Assembly: GCA_018649885.1 (NCBI GenBank)
Contig: JABIHA010000087.1
Location: forward strand, 37,334 to 101,333
Direction: 5' to 3'
DNA from: Bacteriovoracaceae bacterium
Lineage (GTDB): Bacteria > Bdellovibrionota > Bacteriovoracia > Bacteriovoracales > Bacteriovoracaceae
DNA: 64,000 nucleotides
In this document: positions 1-9,224 of the stretch, piece after piece
Layout: every line of letters starts with the position of its first letter
Position numbering within the stretch: position 1 is the stretch's first letter
Notes under the pieces: generated by a model
What the model saw: only the letters and a program-made list of their open reading frames with translations
The model's database searches: none
Told to the model about the DNA's origin: nothing
Made by a program: the position numbers and the translations under genes

Positions 1-142
1 CATTCGTTCTTTCAGTGAATCCATAATCGCTAACAGCTCCTACCGGATTACCTTTCATGCTTTTTCTGACTGGACATTTTTTAATCTTTTTATTTAATAA
101 ATGTGATTGGAATGGTATGTTACTTCCACCTGGGAGGTCGCT

Positions 143-1012
143 TTGTCACTACGGAATTTATCAGATCAAGGACTTATTGCAGACACTAAAATGTGGAATG
201 AAAAAGAAGAACACTGTACTCGCCAGTTCCTCCGCCACATTAATGAGGTGAATAGACGAAGGCTTTTTTGTGATGATAAGACGGGCTCACTCTTTAAATA
301 TATCCGCAAAAATTTCAATAAAAGTGATAGCGAAACAAGTCGAAGAGTTTTAGCAGCGAAAACACTAAGGCATGTGCCCTGTGCAGATAAAGCTCTGGCA
401 AACAAACAAGTAACACTTACTAACCTGGCAGAAATCTCAAATTTAGTGGAAAATATTAAAAGTAAAAAAAAGAAAAATGAAATACTAGGCAGTATAAAAG
501 GGAAGACTCAAATCCAGACAAGAGAGTTTGTGGACGAGTTGACTGGAAAGAAGCGCGCCACTAGATCTAAAACTCACTCTCACTCAGATGGAAGTATTCG
601 CATTCATCTCACCTTGGTTGGGCAAACGGCAAAAGATTATGATTTTATTAAAGAACAGCTATCTAACAATAGAATCTATAAACCAGAAGACATAATAGGA
701 CATGCCATTAACCCTAAAGCAGAGTCTATGAGAAAAAGGATTATGGGCATTGGATCAAGAAAATCTAAAGTAATCACAAATTCTAGAACCATCTCAGCTG
801 CCATCAAAAATGCAGTGATGATAAGGTCGGGCAACAAATGTGAAAACTGTGACTCAAAGTACAACCTACACTTTGATCATATCATCCCCCATAGCATGGG
901 GGGAGCATCGGCGATCGGGAACGTGCGCCAGTTATGTTCAAATTGCAATGCAAGAGCCGCTATTGTTGCACTTTCGCAGACAAAGATGGATTTATTTATA
1001 AACCAGAGCTAG
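143..1012 (+). CDS. HNH endonuclease domain protein
   Basis: Predicted DNA-binding or nicking nuclease of 289 residues. The C-terminus carries an HNH/zinc module: CENC near residues 233-236, HFDH near 243-246, an asparagine at about 260 and CSNC near 265-268, the beta-beta-alpha metal fold with four zinc cysteines. The N-terminal 120 residues are helical (EVNRRRLF, then SLFKYIRKNFNKS) and match the helper domain seen before HNH in many Bdellovibrio-like proteins. I chose the TTG at 143 because GGGAGG ends 5 bases before it and the family homology begins at SLRNLSDQ; an in-frame ATG at 107 would add 12 residues without a ribosome site. It stands alone, with no methyltransferase beside it, so its target and role (defence, mobile element remnant, DNA processing) are open. 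Confidence 0.8.
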   Translation: MSLRNLSDQGLIADTKMWNEKEEHCTRQFLRHINEVNRRRLFCDDKTGSLFKYIRKNFNKSDSETSRRVLAAKTLRHVPCADKALANKQVTLTNLAEISNLVENIKSKKKKNEILGSIKGKTQIQTREFVDELTGKKRATRSKTHSHSDGSIRIHLTLVGQTAKDYDFIKEQLSNNRIYKPEDIIGHAINPKAESMRKRIMGIGSRKSKVITNSRTISAAIKNAVMIRSGNKCENCDSKYNLHFDHIIPHSMGGASAIGNVRQLCSNCNARAAIVALSQTKMDLFINQS

Positions 1013-1461
1013 AAAGTTCTCAAGTTCCCCTCAACCTTTTGTCTTGCCTACGAATCACTCCCAAGCTGCGCCAATAATTATCTCCACCAAAGAGACAACT
1101 AATTACAAAAAAATTTCCAGCAAACTGATTAAAAAATAAAAAGATTCCAAATGACCACCAGACCCACATATTCACCTTTTCCATAAAAGCAACTACCACG
1201 ATAATTAAATCCAGCTAGAGCGAGACATCAATACATTTCTCCACTGCTTAAATTTTTACGCCTTGATAAAAGGCGCTCTCAAAACTTTCATAATACCACT
1301 AAATTTTCCAGCGCCGTGAGCAATTTCTCTTCATAACTGTCTCCACAAATCCCCCACCTATCACAAATTTTCTCCAAGTAACCTTCAAAGATAGTCCCAT
1401 CATGAAAATCTGATTTTATCAATTTTAAAGGGGTTAACTAAATATGAGATACAGAAAAAAT
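1013..1461. other. Gene-free spacer between convergent genes
   Basis: The HNH gene and the thiolase converge on this 449-base AT-rich spacer. I see no convincing reading frame or RNA gene. The only structure is a 6-bp stem at 1259-1275 (CGCCTT / AAGGCG, five-base loop). Read on the minus strand it is followed by TAAAAATTT, so it could be a weak terminator for the thiolase, though it is about 190 bases past its stop. Confidence 0.4.
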
Positions 1462-2670
1462 CTAGAGTGATTCAACAGAAAATGAAATTCCTTGACCTAC
1501 CCCTATACACATAGTGGCCAGACCTTTTTTATATTTGGGGTTGCCCTTCATTTGATGGACCAAAGTGGTAATGATTCTCGCACCTGAGCAGCCAAGGGGA
1601 TGACCGAGAGCGATCGCCCCTCCATTAAGATTTACAATAGCAGGATCTAGCTCAAGCTCTTTTATGCATGAAAGTGCTTGGGCCGCAAAGGCCTCATTAA
1701 GTTCTATCAAATCAAAATCAGAAATCTTTTGCCCATGCCTTTCACAAAGCTTCCTTGTGGCCATGACAGGACCTATTCCCATGGTATTCGGATGAACCCC
1801 GCAAACCCCAACACCTGTTACTTTTGCAAGTGGATTCAACTGGTGCTTTTTTAAAAAAGATTCCGAGACAATTACAAGTGCGGCTGCACCATCATTAAGT
1901 GATGATGAATTTCCCGCCGTGACAGTTCCATCTTTTCTAAAAACAGCTTTAAGTGCGGCCAGTTTCTCTAGAGACGTTTCCTTTCTAGGACTTTCGTCTT
2001 TCGAAAAAGTGTATCCCGGTTTTTTCTTTTGCCCAGGAATATCAATTGGTAAAATCTCACTATCAAAACGACCATTTTCCTGTGCACTCACGGCCTTTTG
2101 ATGGGATTCAAAGGCAAAGAGATCTTGCTCTTCTCTACTGAGGCCGTATTTAGAAACTAACTCTTCAGCAGTTTCTCCCATATTAAATAGAGGAAACATC
2201 TTCTCCATAGCAGGGTTTGGAAATCTCCATCCAAGAGTGGTGTCATAAATCTTTTGAGTTCCCGAATAATTTGATTCAGCTTTTGACATCACAAGAGGTG
2301 CCCTTGTCATGCTCTCCGCTCCACCTACAACAAAACAATCTCCCATGCCTGCAGCAATTTTAGATACAGCGTAAATGGCTGCATCCATGGAGGAGCCACA
2401 GAGTCGATTAAGGGTAGTGCCGGGAACACTCATGGGAAACTGGGCCAGTAGAGAAGACATTCGCGCCAGATTTCGGTTATCTTCTCCGGCCTGGTTAGCA
2501 CAGCCAACAATTACATCATCAATAAAATCGGGATTGATGCCAGAGTGATTTTTTACATCCACAAACAGCTTTGCCAGAAGGTCATCGACCCTGACAGAGC
2601 TAAGCGCCCCTTTAAATCTCCCAATGGGAGATCTCTTGGCATAAATAATATAAGCAGGTTCACCTTTCAT
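1462..2670 (-). CDS. Acetyl-CoA acetyltransferase / 3-ketoacyl-CoA thiolase
   Basis: Thiolase of 402 residues, the usual family length. It should cleave 3-ketoacyl-CoA with CoA (fatty-acid oxidation) or condense two acetyl-CoA. Visible catalytic residues: nucleophile Cys91 in [11 protein letters not shown], His357 in [12 protein letters not shown] and Cys388 in MCIGVGQG. The central [12 protein letters not shown] segment is typical of the family. No fatty-acid oxidation partner (FadB, acyl-CoA dehydrogenase) is adjacent, so the chain-length preference cannot be read from context. The start is ATG with a GAGAG-type ribosome site. Family assignment is firm; FadA-like versus PhaA/AtoB-like is undecided. 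Confidence 0.93.
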   Translation of the reverse strand: MKGEPAYIIYAKRSPIGRFKGALSSVRVDDLLAKLFVDVKNHSGINPDFIDDVIVGCANQAGEDNRNLARMSSLLAQFPMSVPGTTLNRLCGSSMDAAIYAVSKIAAGMGDCFVVGGAESMTRAPLVMSKAESNYSGTQKIYDTTLGWRFPNPAMEKMFPLFNMGETAEELVSKYGLSREEQDLFAFESHQKAVSAQENGRFDSEILPIDIPGQKKKPGYTFSKDESPRKETSLEKLAALKAVFRKDGTVTAGNSSSLNDGAAALVIVSESFLKKHQLNPLAKVTGVGVCGVHPNTMGIGPVMATRKLCERHGQKISDFDLIELNEAFAAQALSCIKELELDPAIVNLNGGAIALGHPLGCSGARIITTLVHQMKGNPKYKKGLATMCIGVGQGISFSVESL

Positions 2671-2766
2671 AGACTAATTTTTCTCTCAGGCATAAGTTTC
2701 TCTTTGACGATTAAAAGGCCTATTAGGTCAAAATACTATGAGCTAGCTCAAGTCATCTTGAAAAAA

Positions 2767-3342
2767 CTAGCAATCGTGTTCTGGCAGGCAAAAGCCTTTC
2801 CTAACCCAGTAGCTATAAACATCAGCATTGTTGTAGGTGGTAAAGATTTTGTTATACCACATACGGGGCTTAGTTTTTGAATGATATTCTAGATCAAAAG
2901 CACCACATCGATGGGCGACTTCATGAATCATGATGGCACTTTGATATTTCTGTGTGTAAGTGTAGTACACATCACAAAGTTTAATTTTTCCAAAAATCCA
3001 ACTCACCCATGCTGAGGCCTTGCCGTCTTTGCAAAGCTTTCCTTTATTCTCACAATTAAATTTTACTTTAGGGAGAAGCCTATCAATACACTGAGCTCTT
3101 TCAAGGATTTGCCAAAGATGAAGATCATAGCCACTTGGTTTTTTTGGGTCACTCATTCTTTGCTTGATTTGATTAATTAAATTTTTAATATCTGTGAAGG
3201 CAAGCTTTCTAATTGTCTCCACTCCCCTTTCTTCACAGCTAGGTCTCATGGCCCCACTGTCAAACTCTATAATTTGTCCTGAATAGTTAGGCGTGGTTGC
3301 AAAAACTGTACTCGATAGTAGTGAGATAAAAATCCATTTCAT
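2767..3342 (-). CDS. Secreted HExxH protein, putative zinc metallopeptidase
   Basis: Exported protein of 191 residues. A signal peptide (MKWIFISLLSSTVFA) is followed by a Cys-rich mature region. The motif HEVAH within IMIHEVAHRCGAF fits an HExxH zinc-binding active site, and a downstream EYHSKTKP may give the third ligand. Of two adjacent ATG codons I prefer the second (3342), six bases after GGAG; the first would sit only three bases away. It resembles the small exported metallopeptidases common in predatory bacteria, but overall family membership is not recognisable by eye, so peptidase activity is inference from the motif. Confidence 0.6.
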   Translation of the reverse strand: MKWIFISLLSSTVFATTPNYSGQIIEFDSGAMRPSCEERGVETIRKLAFTDIKNLINQIKQRMSDPKKPSGYDLHLWQILERAQCIDRLLPKVKFNCENKGKLCKDGKASAWVSWIFGKIKLCDVYYTYTQKYQSAIMIHEVAHRCGAFDLEYHSKTKPRMWYNKIFTTYNNADVYSYWVRKGFCLPEHDC

Positions 3343-3625
3343 CATAACTCCCCCAAATTTAAATTTTTAATGTATCAAGTCTAATGAAAAAAATAGCTGG
3401 GGACAAGTTAAGTGGATGTTTCACAGGCACTCAAAAATGGATCACCACTTTTGAAAAAGTGCAGAGCAACGACAAACTTTTCTCATAAACTTTAAACCAA
3501 CTATGGTGCAGCACCATTAGGCTTCGCCAATAAAAATGTAATTAGTGAGTCATTCACATACTACCACTACCTTGCGGCAGCATGGGAAGCTTTACCTATA
3601 AAACTTGCTGTGATAAAAATGGCGC

Positions 3626-3973
3626 ATGAAAACTCTTCTTATATTGGCACTCTTTTGTATTATTCCTACTGCTACTTTTGCTGGACCGGCTCATTTGGCC
3701 GATTTCCTAAAGAAGTATCCTAAATGGAAAAAAGCAAAAGTCTTAAAGAACTTAAAATCCTGCTTTATTTGCCATATTCCTAAGCAAGACGAGCACAACC
3801 CCTACGGCCAAGCTTATTTTAATACTGGTTGGAGAGACGGTGAGTACTCTTTTGAAGACATTGAAGACCTAGACTCTGATAAAGATGGATACACTAACAT
3901 CCAGGAGCTCAAGGCCTTAACTCTACCAGGAGACGCTAAGAGTCACCCGGTGGAAAAAAAATTCGTCTACTAA
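3626..3973 (+). CDS. Secreted mono-heme cytochrome-like protein with Ca-binding-type loop
   Basis: A protein of 115 residues with a clear signal peptide (MKTLLILALFCIIPTATFAGP). One CxxCH heme attachment motif (CFICH) lies near residue 46. Further on, DLDSDKDGYTNIQEL looks like an EF-hand or dockerin-type calcium loop. It is probably a periplasmic or outer-face electron carrier. There is no second heme motif and the axial methionine is not obvious. It stands alone between unrelated genes; two other heme proteins of the window lie at 9.2-11.4 kb. Confidence 0.65.
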   Translation: MKTLLILALFCIIPTATFAGPAHLADFLKKYPKWKKAKVLKNLKSCFICHIPKQDEHNPYGQAYFNTGWRDGEYSFEDIEDLDSDKDGYTNIQELKALTLPGDAKSHPVEKKFVY

Positions 3974-4162
3974 ATCTAAAGCTCTAAATCATTTTTTAAT
4001 TATTTGGCCTACTTCCACGGCTACGCGTCTTCATTAAGATGCGTCAAACATCACCTTGCAGCAACAAAAACTTACTTACTTTAGCCGCGCTCCCTGTTGC
4101 CAACCCATGAATTTTGTCTGAAACTTATACGACAGATTAGCTCTACTAATGGATGGGACGTT

Positions 4163-5053
4163 TTGAAGAAACTCTTTATATCATTTGCCTTGTTGATATC
4201 CACACTTGCTGGCGCAAAAGAACCTTTAATCTTCGCTAGCTACAATATCCGAAATTTTGATTACGACATGAGGGAAGACATCCCCACTAATAAAAGTGAG
4301 CTGGCAAAAATTATCAAAGGCATAAATGCCGATTTGATCGCCGTTCAAGAAATCGTTCAAGGTGATATATTTGAAGCGTTTGTTAAAAAAAGACTTCCTA
4401 ACTTTAGTGTCAGCCTTTCTACCTGTGGTGGAGCTGGTCGCCAGAAACTGGGTTTTGTATACAGAACCAGCAAATTAGAACTCTTAAAATTCATTGAAGA
4501 CAATAGCGTTTCTGGTGGTGGTAAGTGCGGAAGAGGACTTAGACCAGCAGCTATTGGAAAATTTAAAATAAAAAGTGACAGTACTGAATTCACGGCCTTT
4601 TCTCTCCACCTTAAGGCCGGTGGCAGACCACAAAATGCCGATGTCAGATTCAAGCAGTATGGCTTCATTACACAAATTGTTGAATCCCTTAAAAGAGACG
4701 GCCAAAAAAATATCGTCATGATGGGAGACTTAAACACTACTCACTACTTATTAAAAGATAAGTATTACGCCCGGTTTGTGGATTTTGTTTCTGACAATGG
4801 CCTAGTTGATATGGCCTCTCAAATAAAATGCTCGTCCTACTGGTGGGGTGGAAGAAATGATGGCAAGGAATACAAATCCCTACTCGATCACGTCATGATC
4901 AGCCAGGAATTCTACAATAGTTTCAAGTCTCACTCCATTAGCGTAAAGTCTCACTGTGAGAAGTCTGCATGTAAGACCTCACGAGCTGATGAGCTAGGCA
5001 TCTCTTATCAAGAGGTAAGTGACCACTGCCCAGTCGTTGCCACACTTAAATAA
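4163..5053 (+). CDS. Secreted endonuclease/exonuclease/phosphatase family protein
   Basis: DNase I-fold hydrolase of 296 residues with signal peptide KKLFISFALLISTLAGA. Family landmarks: SYNIRNFD at the N-terminus of the fold, AVQEIV (metal-binding Glu), GDLNTT and the C-terminal SDHCPVVATL with the catalytic His. An exported member is most likely an extracellular nuclease, plausible for digesting prey DNA, although phosphoesterase activity on other substrates cannot be excluded. I chose TTG 4163 because GGATGGGA lies just upstream and it places the signal peptide at the N-terminus; an upstream ATG at 4097 would prepend 22 non-signal residues. Confidence 0.8.
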   Translation: MKKLFISFALLISTLAGAKEPLIFASYNIRNFDYDMREDIPTNKSELAKIIKGINADLIAVQEIVQGDIFEAFVKKRLPNFSVSLSTCGGAGRQKLGFVYRTSKLELLKFIEDNSVSGGGKCGRGLRPAAIGKFKIKSDSTEFTAFSLHLKAGGRPQNADVRFKQYGFITQIVESLKRDGQKNIVMMGDLNTTHYLLKDKYYARFVDFVSDNGLVDMASQIKCSSYWWGGRNDGKEYKSLLDHVMISQEFYNSFKSHSISVKSHCEKSACKTSRADELGISYQEVSDHCPVVATLK

Positions 5054-5129
5054 CACTAACTACTGTCTTTCTCGTTGACTACACGAGGTACAAATTTTAT
5101 TGTGCCTCAAAAAAACGGAGAAAATGCCC

Positions 5130-5489
5130 ATGAAATTTCTTGTGATGATAATCTCACTTCTATCTACTACTTCTTCTTTTGGACAAGCAAAAGTCCAGCT
5201 CGAATCAATCATCACGGCTGAAAATAACTGGAGTCAAATAAGTACTAAAATACAAGATCTTCATTCAGTCCAAGTTAGACCCATAAAAAAAGATCTTCAC
5301 TGTGTAGAAAAAAGACTAGTGGATTCACAGCTAATTGTAGGAAGTTGTATTATCAAAGTCCTAAGTACCAACTCAATTATGATCTACAATGTGAATTTAA
5401 GTTGGAATGTTAACTACCAAAATCGTACAGAGCCATACTACAAAGTTGTCGCTGTAAACTTCTTGGGGTTTCATACAAATAGATGGTAA
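5130..5489 (+). CDS. Small secreted hypothetical protein
   Basis: 119 residues beginning with a signal peptide (MKFLVMIISLLSTTSSFGQA). The mature part has two cysteines (DLHCVEK, GSCIIK) that could form a disulfide and a beta-rich composition. I recognise no family. ATG 5130 is preferred over ATG 5124 because GGAG ends nine bases before it. It follows the nuclease by about 75 bases on the same strand and may be cotranscribed. Confidence 0.55.
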   Translation: MKFLVMIISLLSTTSSFGQAKVQLESIITAENNWSQISTKIQDLHSVQVRPIKKDLHCVEKRLVDSQLIVGSCIIKVLSTNSIMIYNVNLSWNVNYQNRTEPYYKVVAVNFLGFHTNRW

Positions 5490-5493
5490 ATCT

Positions 5494-6594
5494 CTATTCC
5501 TCGAAAACCCAACTATCGTTATCAGTTGTTAGGTGGCCATTTTGATTTACACCATAAGGGCGTTTTGAAACTCCCATGCCTCCCCCCCAATCATGAATAA
5601 TATCTATGCTTGTTACATGACTGCTAAATTCCTCAACGCAGCTCAAATACTTAGTATAAACACCTTCACTTCCACAAAACTCATCATATTCATCATCATC
5701 AAGCTTAAGTACACTGCTCGCAACACTGTCACAGTCTGAGAAATCGATATCTATTTTCTTTAAAAGATAGGCCATTGACTCCGCTTCAAATCCAACCCCC
5801 CCAAAATCTTGAAACATGGCCAGACTCTCTGGGCTCCAGCCCAAGGAAGGTGCACCACCAATTTTATTAATAACTTGTCCACTTCGATGGGGTGATGTCA
5901 CAAGCGCAGCATTTTCTCTCGCTTTGTCACAGGTGGGCTGCAGTCCTTTTTCAATCTCTTTTTTTAATTTTGAATAATTGATTTGGGGTTTTGCTTCTTC
6001 ATCCCCGCTTATAATTAATGAAATGGCCCAGGACCCTATAATGGTTGCCATTACTACTAATGCATAAATAGCGAGAGGAATTGCGGCAATTGCTTGACTC
6101 ATAAAAAGATCATCAAACATACCCACCTTTTTGGAAAAGTTTGCTTCCAAAAAGTTATGAAGCCTTGTTAAATCAAATTTTATATTCTTTGCTGTCGAAA
6201 ATCTAAAAGATTTGCCGTTAATAAAGATTTGTTTTTTTTCAACTAAGCTATGTTCAATTTTAAAATTCTTAAACCTAGAAACAATGCGCCCTTTTTCAAA
6301 ACTCAATTTAGGCAATCGTTTTACTCGCGATACCATACTTTTAATAGAACTCAGTGTTTTCTCATCAACTCCATGACCTTTGTAATAATTGTAAATATCT
6401 TGGGTATAGGCATTGGGGTTGTCTCTTTTCTTATTATAGTCTTCCAATACCAATTTGATTTTTTGACCAATTTGTTTGGCAACTAGCTGACTGACACTTT
6501 CAGTGTAATTGATATTGGACTCACCTATGGGAATTTTTGCCTGAGCACTTACCATAGTGAAAATCAGAACGTAACACAAAATTGCCTTGAACAT
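5494..6594 (-). CDS. Exported membrane protein of unknown function, downstream of metalloprotease
   Basis: 366 residues with an N-terminal signal peptide (MFKAILCYVLIFTMVSAQA) and one strong internal membrane segment (PLAIYALVVMATIIGSWAIS, around residues 170-190). The second half is acidic with four or five cysteines. It lies 15 bases after the metzincin-type protease gene on the same strand, so the two form a likely operon and this protein could be a membrane partner or inhibitor of that protease. No domain is recognised. Confidence 0.6.
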   Translation of the reverse strand: MFKAILCYVLIFTMVSAQAKIPIGESNINYTESVSQLVAKQIGQKIKLVLEDYNKKRDNPNAYTQDIYNYYKGHGVDEKTLSSIKSMVSRVKRLPKLSFEKGRIVSRFKNFKIEHSLVEKKQIFINGKSFRFSTAKNIKFDLTRLHNFLEANFSKKVGMFDDLFMSQAIAAIPLAIYALVVMATIIGSWAISLIISGDEEAKPQINYSKLKKEIEKGLQPTCDKARENAALVTSPHRSGQVINKIGGAPSLGWSPESLAMFQDFGGVGFEAESMAYLLKKIDIDFSDCDSVASSVLKLDDDEYDEFCGSEGVYTKYLSCVEEFSSHVTSIDIIHDWGGGMGVSKRPYGVNQNGHLTTDNDSWVFEE

Positions 6595-6609
6595 ATTTTC
6601 TCTCGCTTC

Positions 6610-7551
6610 TTAGGGACTAAATCTAGCATCAGTGACATCTATTTTATTTAAACCTTTGTAAATCTCATCATTCCATTCATCTATATGCACTAAGGCCTGG
6701 TCAAGGATGGTCAGCATTTGCTCTGCCGTAAAACCGATGTCTCTTTTCCCCCCAGAGCCTGGGCAGTTATAGCTAATATCTTCATCAATTCCATCATTAC
6801 TGACACTATTTCCTGAAGACATAATATTGGTGGAGCTTGTTGTTGAGGATTTGGCAGCAGCAGTACACAAATGACCTAGACCAAAGGCATGGCCCAGTTC
6901 ATGCACTTCCGCGGCTTGGTTACTTCCACCTCCGGCCCCACTCTCCACACGTTTGTAATCGAGTAGTATATAACCGCGATATTCATTACCGCTATTTCTG
7001 GTTCCTCTACCTGTTGTGGCCGAGTCCCCGCTGGAGTCATCCCAGGCATCATAGATGTAAACATTAATTGCATCTGGGTCATTGTAGTTATCATTCTCAC
7101 AATCAGCGATTATGTCGGCCCAGTCAGAGGTGCTGAGGTACTCATCTTTATCACCTTGTTGTACCAAGGCCTTACAGTCTGACCCCATTCTCCTGAGACT
7201 CCTAGGTGAAGGACGACTTTGATAATTTTTTAGATTAAAATGAAAGATCTTCTGGCCATCAACTCCTCTAAAGTCGTCGGTGAATTTGTCTACAACGTCT
7301 TTGTAAATCTCCACAGAAGAATCATCAGTTCCTGCATTTCTAGTGAGAACAACTATATTGATGTCGTATTTAAGACATACATCTCCACACCCGTTTACAA
7401 GAAACTCATCTAAAAAGGTTTGATTAGTTCTTGAATATTTTTGATCGTCAGTGGGAGTCACTGTTACGTAAGGGGCAATTGATAGAGCAAAACTTGAACT
7501 AGGTCCTGCCATAAAAACCAGTGTAAATAAAAATAGATTGGCCATTTTCAT
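6610..7551 (-). CDS. Secreted metzincin-type zinc protease
   Basis: 313-residue exported protease. The signal peptide (MKMANLFLFTLVFMAGPSSSFA) precedes a mature chain with the complete HExxHxxGxxH site: AAEVHELGHAFGLGHLC. The Met-turn could be NIMSSGN shortly after. This pattern is the extended zinc motif of metzincins (matrixin, astacin, reprolysin clan). It is first of a two-gene transcription unit with the membrane protein below it. The start ATG follows a GAGAGAG ribosome site. Secreted endopeptidase activity is well supported; the substrate is unknown. Confidence 0.82.
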   Translation of the reverse strand: MKMANLFLFTLVFMAGPSSSFALSIAPYVTVTPTDDQKYSRTNQTFLDEFLVNGCGDVCLKYDINIVVLTRNAGTDDSSVEIYKDVVDKFTDDFRGVDGQKIFHFNLKNYQSRPSPRSLRRMGSDCKALVQQGDKDEYLSTSDWADIIADCENDNYNDPDAINVYIYDAWDDSSGDSATTGRGTRNSGNEYRGYILLDYKRVESGAGGGSNQAAEVHELGHAFGLGHLCTAAAKSSTTSSTNIMSSGNSVSNDGIDEDISYNCPGSGGKRDIGFTAEQMLTILDQALVHIDEWNDEIYKGLNKIDVTDARFSP

Positions 7552-7676
7552 AGTGCTCTCTCTTTATAATATGGATTGTTCAACTAGGTATTCGACAAAA
7601 ATGCACAAGATATTTAGCTAAAACATCTGTGCTGGTTAGATAAAAAATAAAAATTGTTTGTATATTGGAAGAATTG

Positions 7677-7798
7677 CCTCAGGGTGCGTTAGGTGATGCA
7701 CTTCAAACTCCCCTCCTTAACCTTTGCCGCAATGCTTTTTGGTACCGTTTCTCTGACACTGAGGTTATATTTCTTCCTCATAAAAGTTTATCAAGGAG
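7677..7798 (+). promoter_or_regulatory. Possible structured leader sequestering the lsrF ribosome site
   Basis: The leader before lsrF holds competing complementary segments. CCTCAG (7677-7682) pairs with CTGAGG (7759-7764), but AGGTTA overlapping that arm (7762-7767) also pairs with TAACCT (7718-7723). CTCCTT (7713-7718) is an exact complement of the AAGGAG ribosome site (7793-7798). Such mutually exclusive pairings are what a translational switch looks like. The arms are only 6 bp, so chance is a real alternative, and no known riboswitch consensus was recognised. Confidence 0.3.
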
Positions 7799-7804
7799 CC
7801 TTAG

Positions 7805-8692
7805 ATGCCTGAAGCGGACCACACTCAAAAAGAGAAGCAATTCTACACTGATATACAACCCAAAAATGAGGGATTTTTCCTTAAAGGATCCAACTCTTAT
7901 GACTGGGGAATGAAAAATCGTCTCTCCAATATATTCGATCCCAAGTCTGGAAAAACTGTCATGCTTGCCTTTGATCATGGATATTTTCAAGGTCCCACTA
8001 CAGGTCTTGAAAGAATTGATGTCACCATTCTTCCACTGATTGAATATGCTGACACACTAATGCTAACGAGGGGAATTCTTAGAACGACTATTCCTGCAAC
8101 TTACAATAAAGGGATTGTCCTTAGAGCAAGTGGCGGGCCTAGTATTTTAAAAGAATTATCCAATGAGCAGCTTGCCATTGATATTGATGAGGCCATCAGG
8201 CTCAACGCTTCTGCCATGGCCGTTCAGGTTTTTGTTGGCGGTGAGTTTGAAAGTAAATCCATCCACAACATGACTAGATTAATTGATATGGGCAACAAGG
8301 CCAGTATCCCCACTCTAGGGGTCACGGCAGTTGGAAAAGAGCTTGTTAGAGATGCCAAGTATATGAGACTCGCTACAAGAATGCTTGCTGAGCTTGGATG
8401 TACCTATGTAAAAACCTACTTTGTGGAAAAAGATTTTGATACTGTTGTTGCCGCTTGTCCTGTACCTATTGTTATTGCTGGTGGAAAAAAACTGCCTGAG
8501 CTCGATGCACTTGATATGGCCTATCGGGCGATTCAAGCGGGGGCCCTTGGCGTTGATATGGGAAGAAATATCTTTCAATCAGAAGACCCAGTAGCAATGA
8601 TTCAAGCAGTGAGAAAAGTGGTTCATGAAAATGAAAATCCTAGGGCCGCCCATGATTACTACCTGACACTAAAAAATGAAAACAACCGCTAG
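7805..8692 (+). CDS. lsrF: LsrF-like 3-hydroxy-2,4-pentadione 5-phosphate thiolase
   Basis: 295 residues, closely resembling E. coli LsrF over its whole length: [50 protein letters not shown] and [11 protein letters not shown]. LsrF is a class I aldolase-like TIM barrel that transfers an acetyl group from the phosphorylated AI-2 breakdown product to CoA. The Schiff-base lysine is expected in VKTYFVEK. No lsrACDB, lsrK, lsrR or lsrG is present, so the canonical AI-2 uptake operon is absent here and the substrate may differ. Ribosome site AAGGAG lies six bases before the ATG. The next gene, a VOC protein, begins 14 bases after its stop. Confidence 0.92.
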   Translation: MPEADHTQKEKQFYTDIQPKNEGFFLKGSNSYDWGMKNRLSNIFDPKSGKTVMLAFDHGYFQGPTTGLERIDVTILPLIEYADTLMLTRGILRTTIPATYNKGIVLRASGGPSILKELSNEQLAIDIDEAIRLNASAMAVQVFVGGEFESKSIHNMTRLIDMGNKASIPTLGVTAVGKELVRDAKYMRLATRMLAELGCTYVKTYFVEKDFDTVVAACPVPIVIAGGKKLPELDALDMAYRAIQAGALGVDMGRNIFQSEDPVAMIQAVRKVVHENENPRAAHDYYLTLKNENNR

Positions 8693-8705
8693 TATAGGAA
8701 AAAAC

Positions 8706-9104
8706 ATGAGCGCAAATTTTCAGCTTTTACATATCGGAATCAGTGTAAGCGATCTAGAAAGATCGCTTGACTGGTATCAAAAATACCTTGGGCTCGAAGT
8801 CGTCAAAAAATTTGAAAAAAAAGAATTAGAAATTACTGGTGCCCTACTCAGTAATGGTAATTTTTCACTGGAAGTTCTTAGGCCCGACTCTCTAGAAAGT
8901 GGCCACGGCAAAAAAAATGGCCAACTAGTTGAGGCCCTTCGAGGCAGTGGAAGTAATCATTTTGCTGTAGAAGTTGAAGACCTCAAAAGCTTTTATCAAT
9001 GCCTTTTAAATGACCGACAGAAGCTTGTTTCAGAGATTATTGGGGACAAGATGTTCTTCGTTAAAGACCCCGATGGCAGCCTCATTGAAGTCAAAGGCCA
9101 GTAA
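8706..9104 (+). CDS. VOC-family (glyoxalase/dioxygenase fold) protein
   Basis: 132 residues with the vicinal oxygen chelate fold: LLHIGISVSDLERSLDWYQK at the start, SGSNHFAVEVEDL in the middle and FFVKDPDGSLIEV at the end, giving the usual His and Glu metal ligands. It could be a lyase, isomerase or dioxygenase; the family does not define the substrate. It follows lsrF by 14 bases, so the two are likely cotranscribed and it may act on a related small ketone or sugar phosphate. ATG 8706 has AGGA upstream; a longer frame from 8676 overlaps lsrF. Confidence 0.8.
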   Translation: MSANFQLLHIGISVSDLERSLDWYQKYLGLEVVKKFEKKELEITGALLSNGNFSLEVLRPDSLESGHGKKNGQLVEALRGSGSNHFAVEVEDLKSFYQCLLNDRQKLVSEIIGDKMFFVKDPDGSLIEVKGQ

Positions 9105-9136
9105 AACCATAAAAAAAGAATATTTGTGAGCTGCAA

Positions 9137-9152
9137 TGTGATTTAGCTCACG
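9137..9152 (+). promoter_or_regulatory. CRP/FNR-superfamily type operator upstream of cytochrome gene
   Basis: TGTGA-N6-TCACG: nine of the ten conserved positions of the CRP consensus TGTGA-N6-TCACA. A possible -10 hexamer TATATA at 9174-9179 would put transcription start near 9186 and the operator centre near -41.5, the class II activator position; TATAAT at 9187-9192 is an alternative. The site precedes a tri-heme lipoprotein and a heme-porin gene, so control by a CRP-, FNR- or DNR-like regulator is plausible. No regulator gene is in the window. Confidence 0.55.
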
Positions 9153-9224
9153 GATAGGATGTAAAAATTTTAGTATATATAACAAATATAATGCAAGGAA
9201 TTATTTCTCTCTAAAGGTGCTAGC

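Noticed and set aside
1..58. Minus-strand open frame at the left edge starting MKGNPVGAVSDYG
   Set aside because: Only 19 codons are visible and no ribosome site precedes the ATG; no family can be named.
7805..8692. Fructose-bisphosphate aldolase class I instead of lsrF
   Set aside because: DeoC/FbaB-type proteins share the fold, but the whole-length match to LsrF is much closer.
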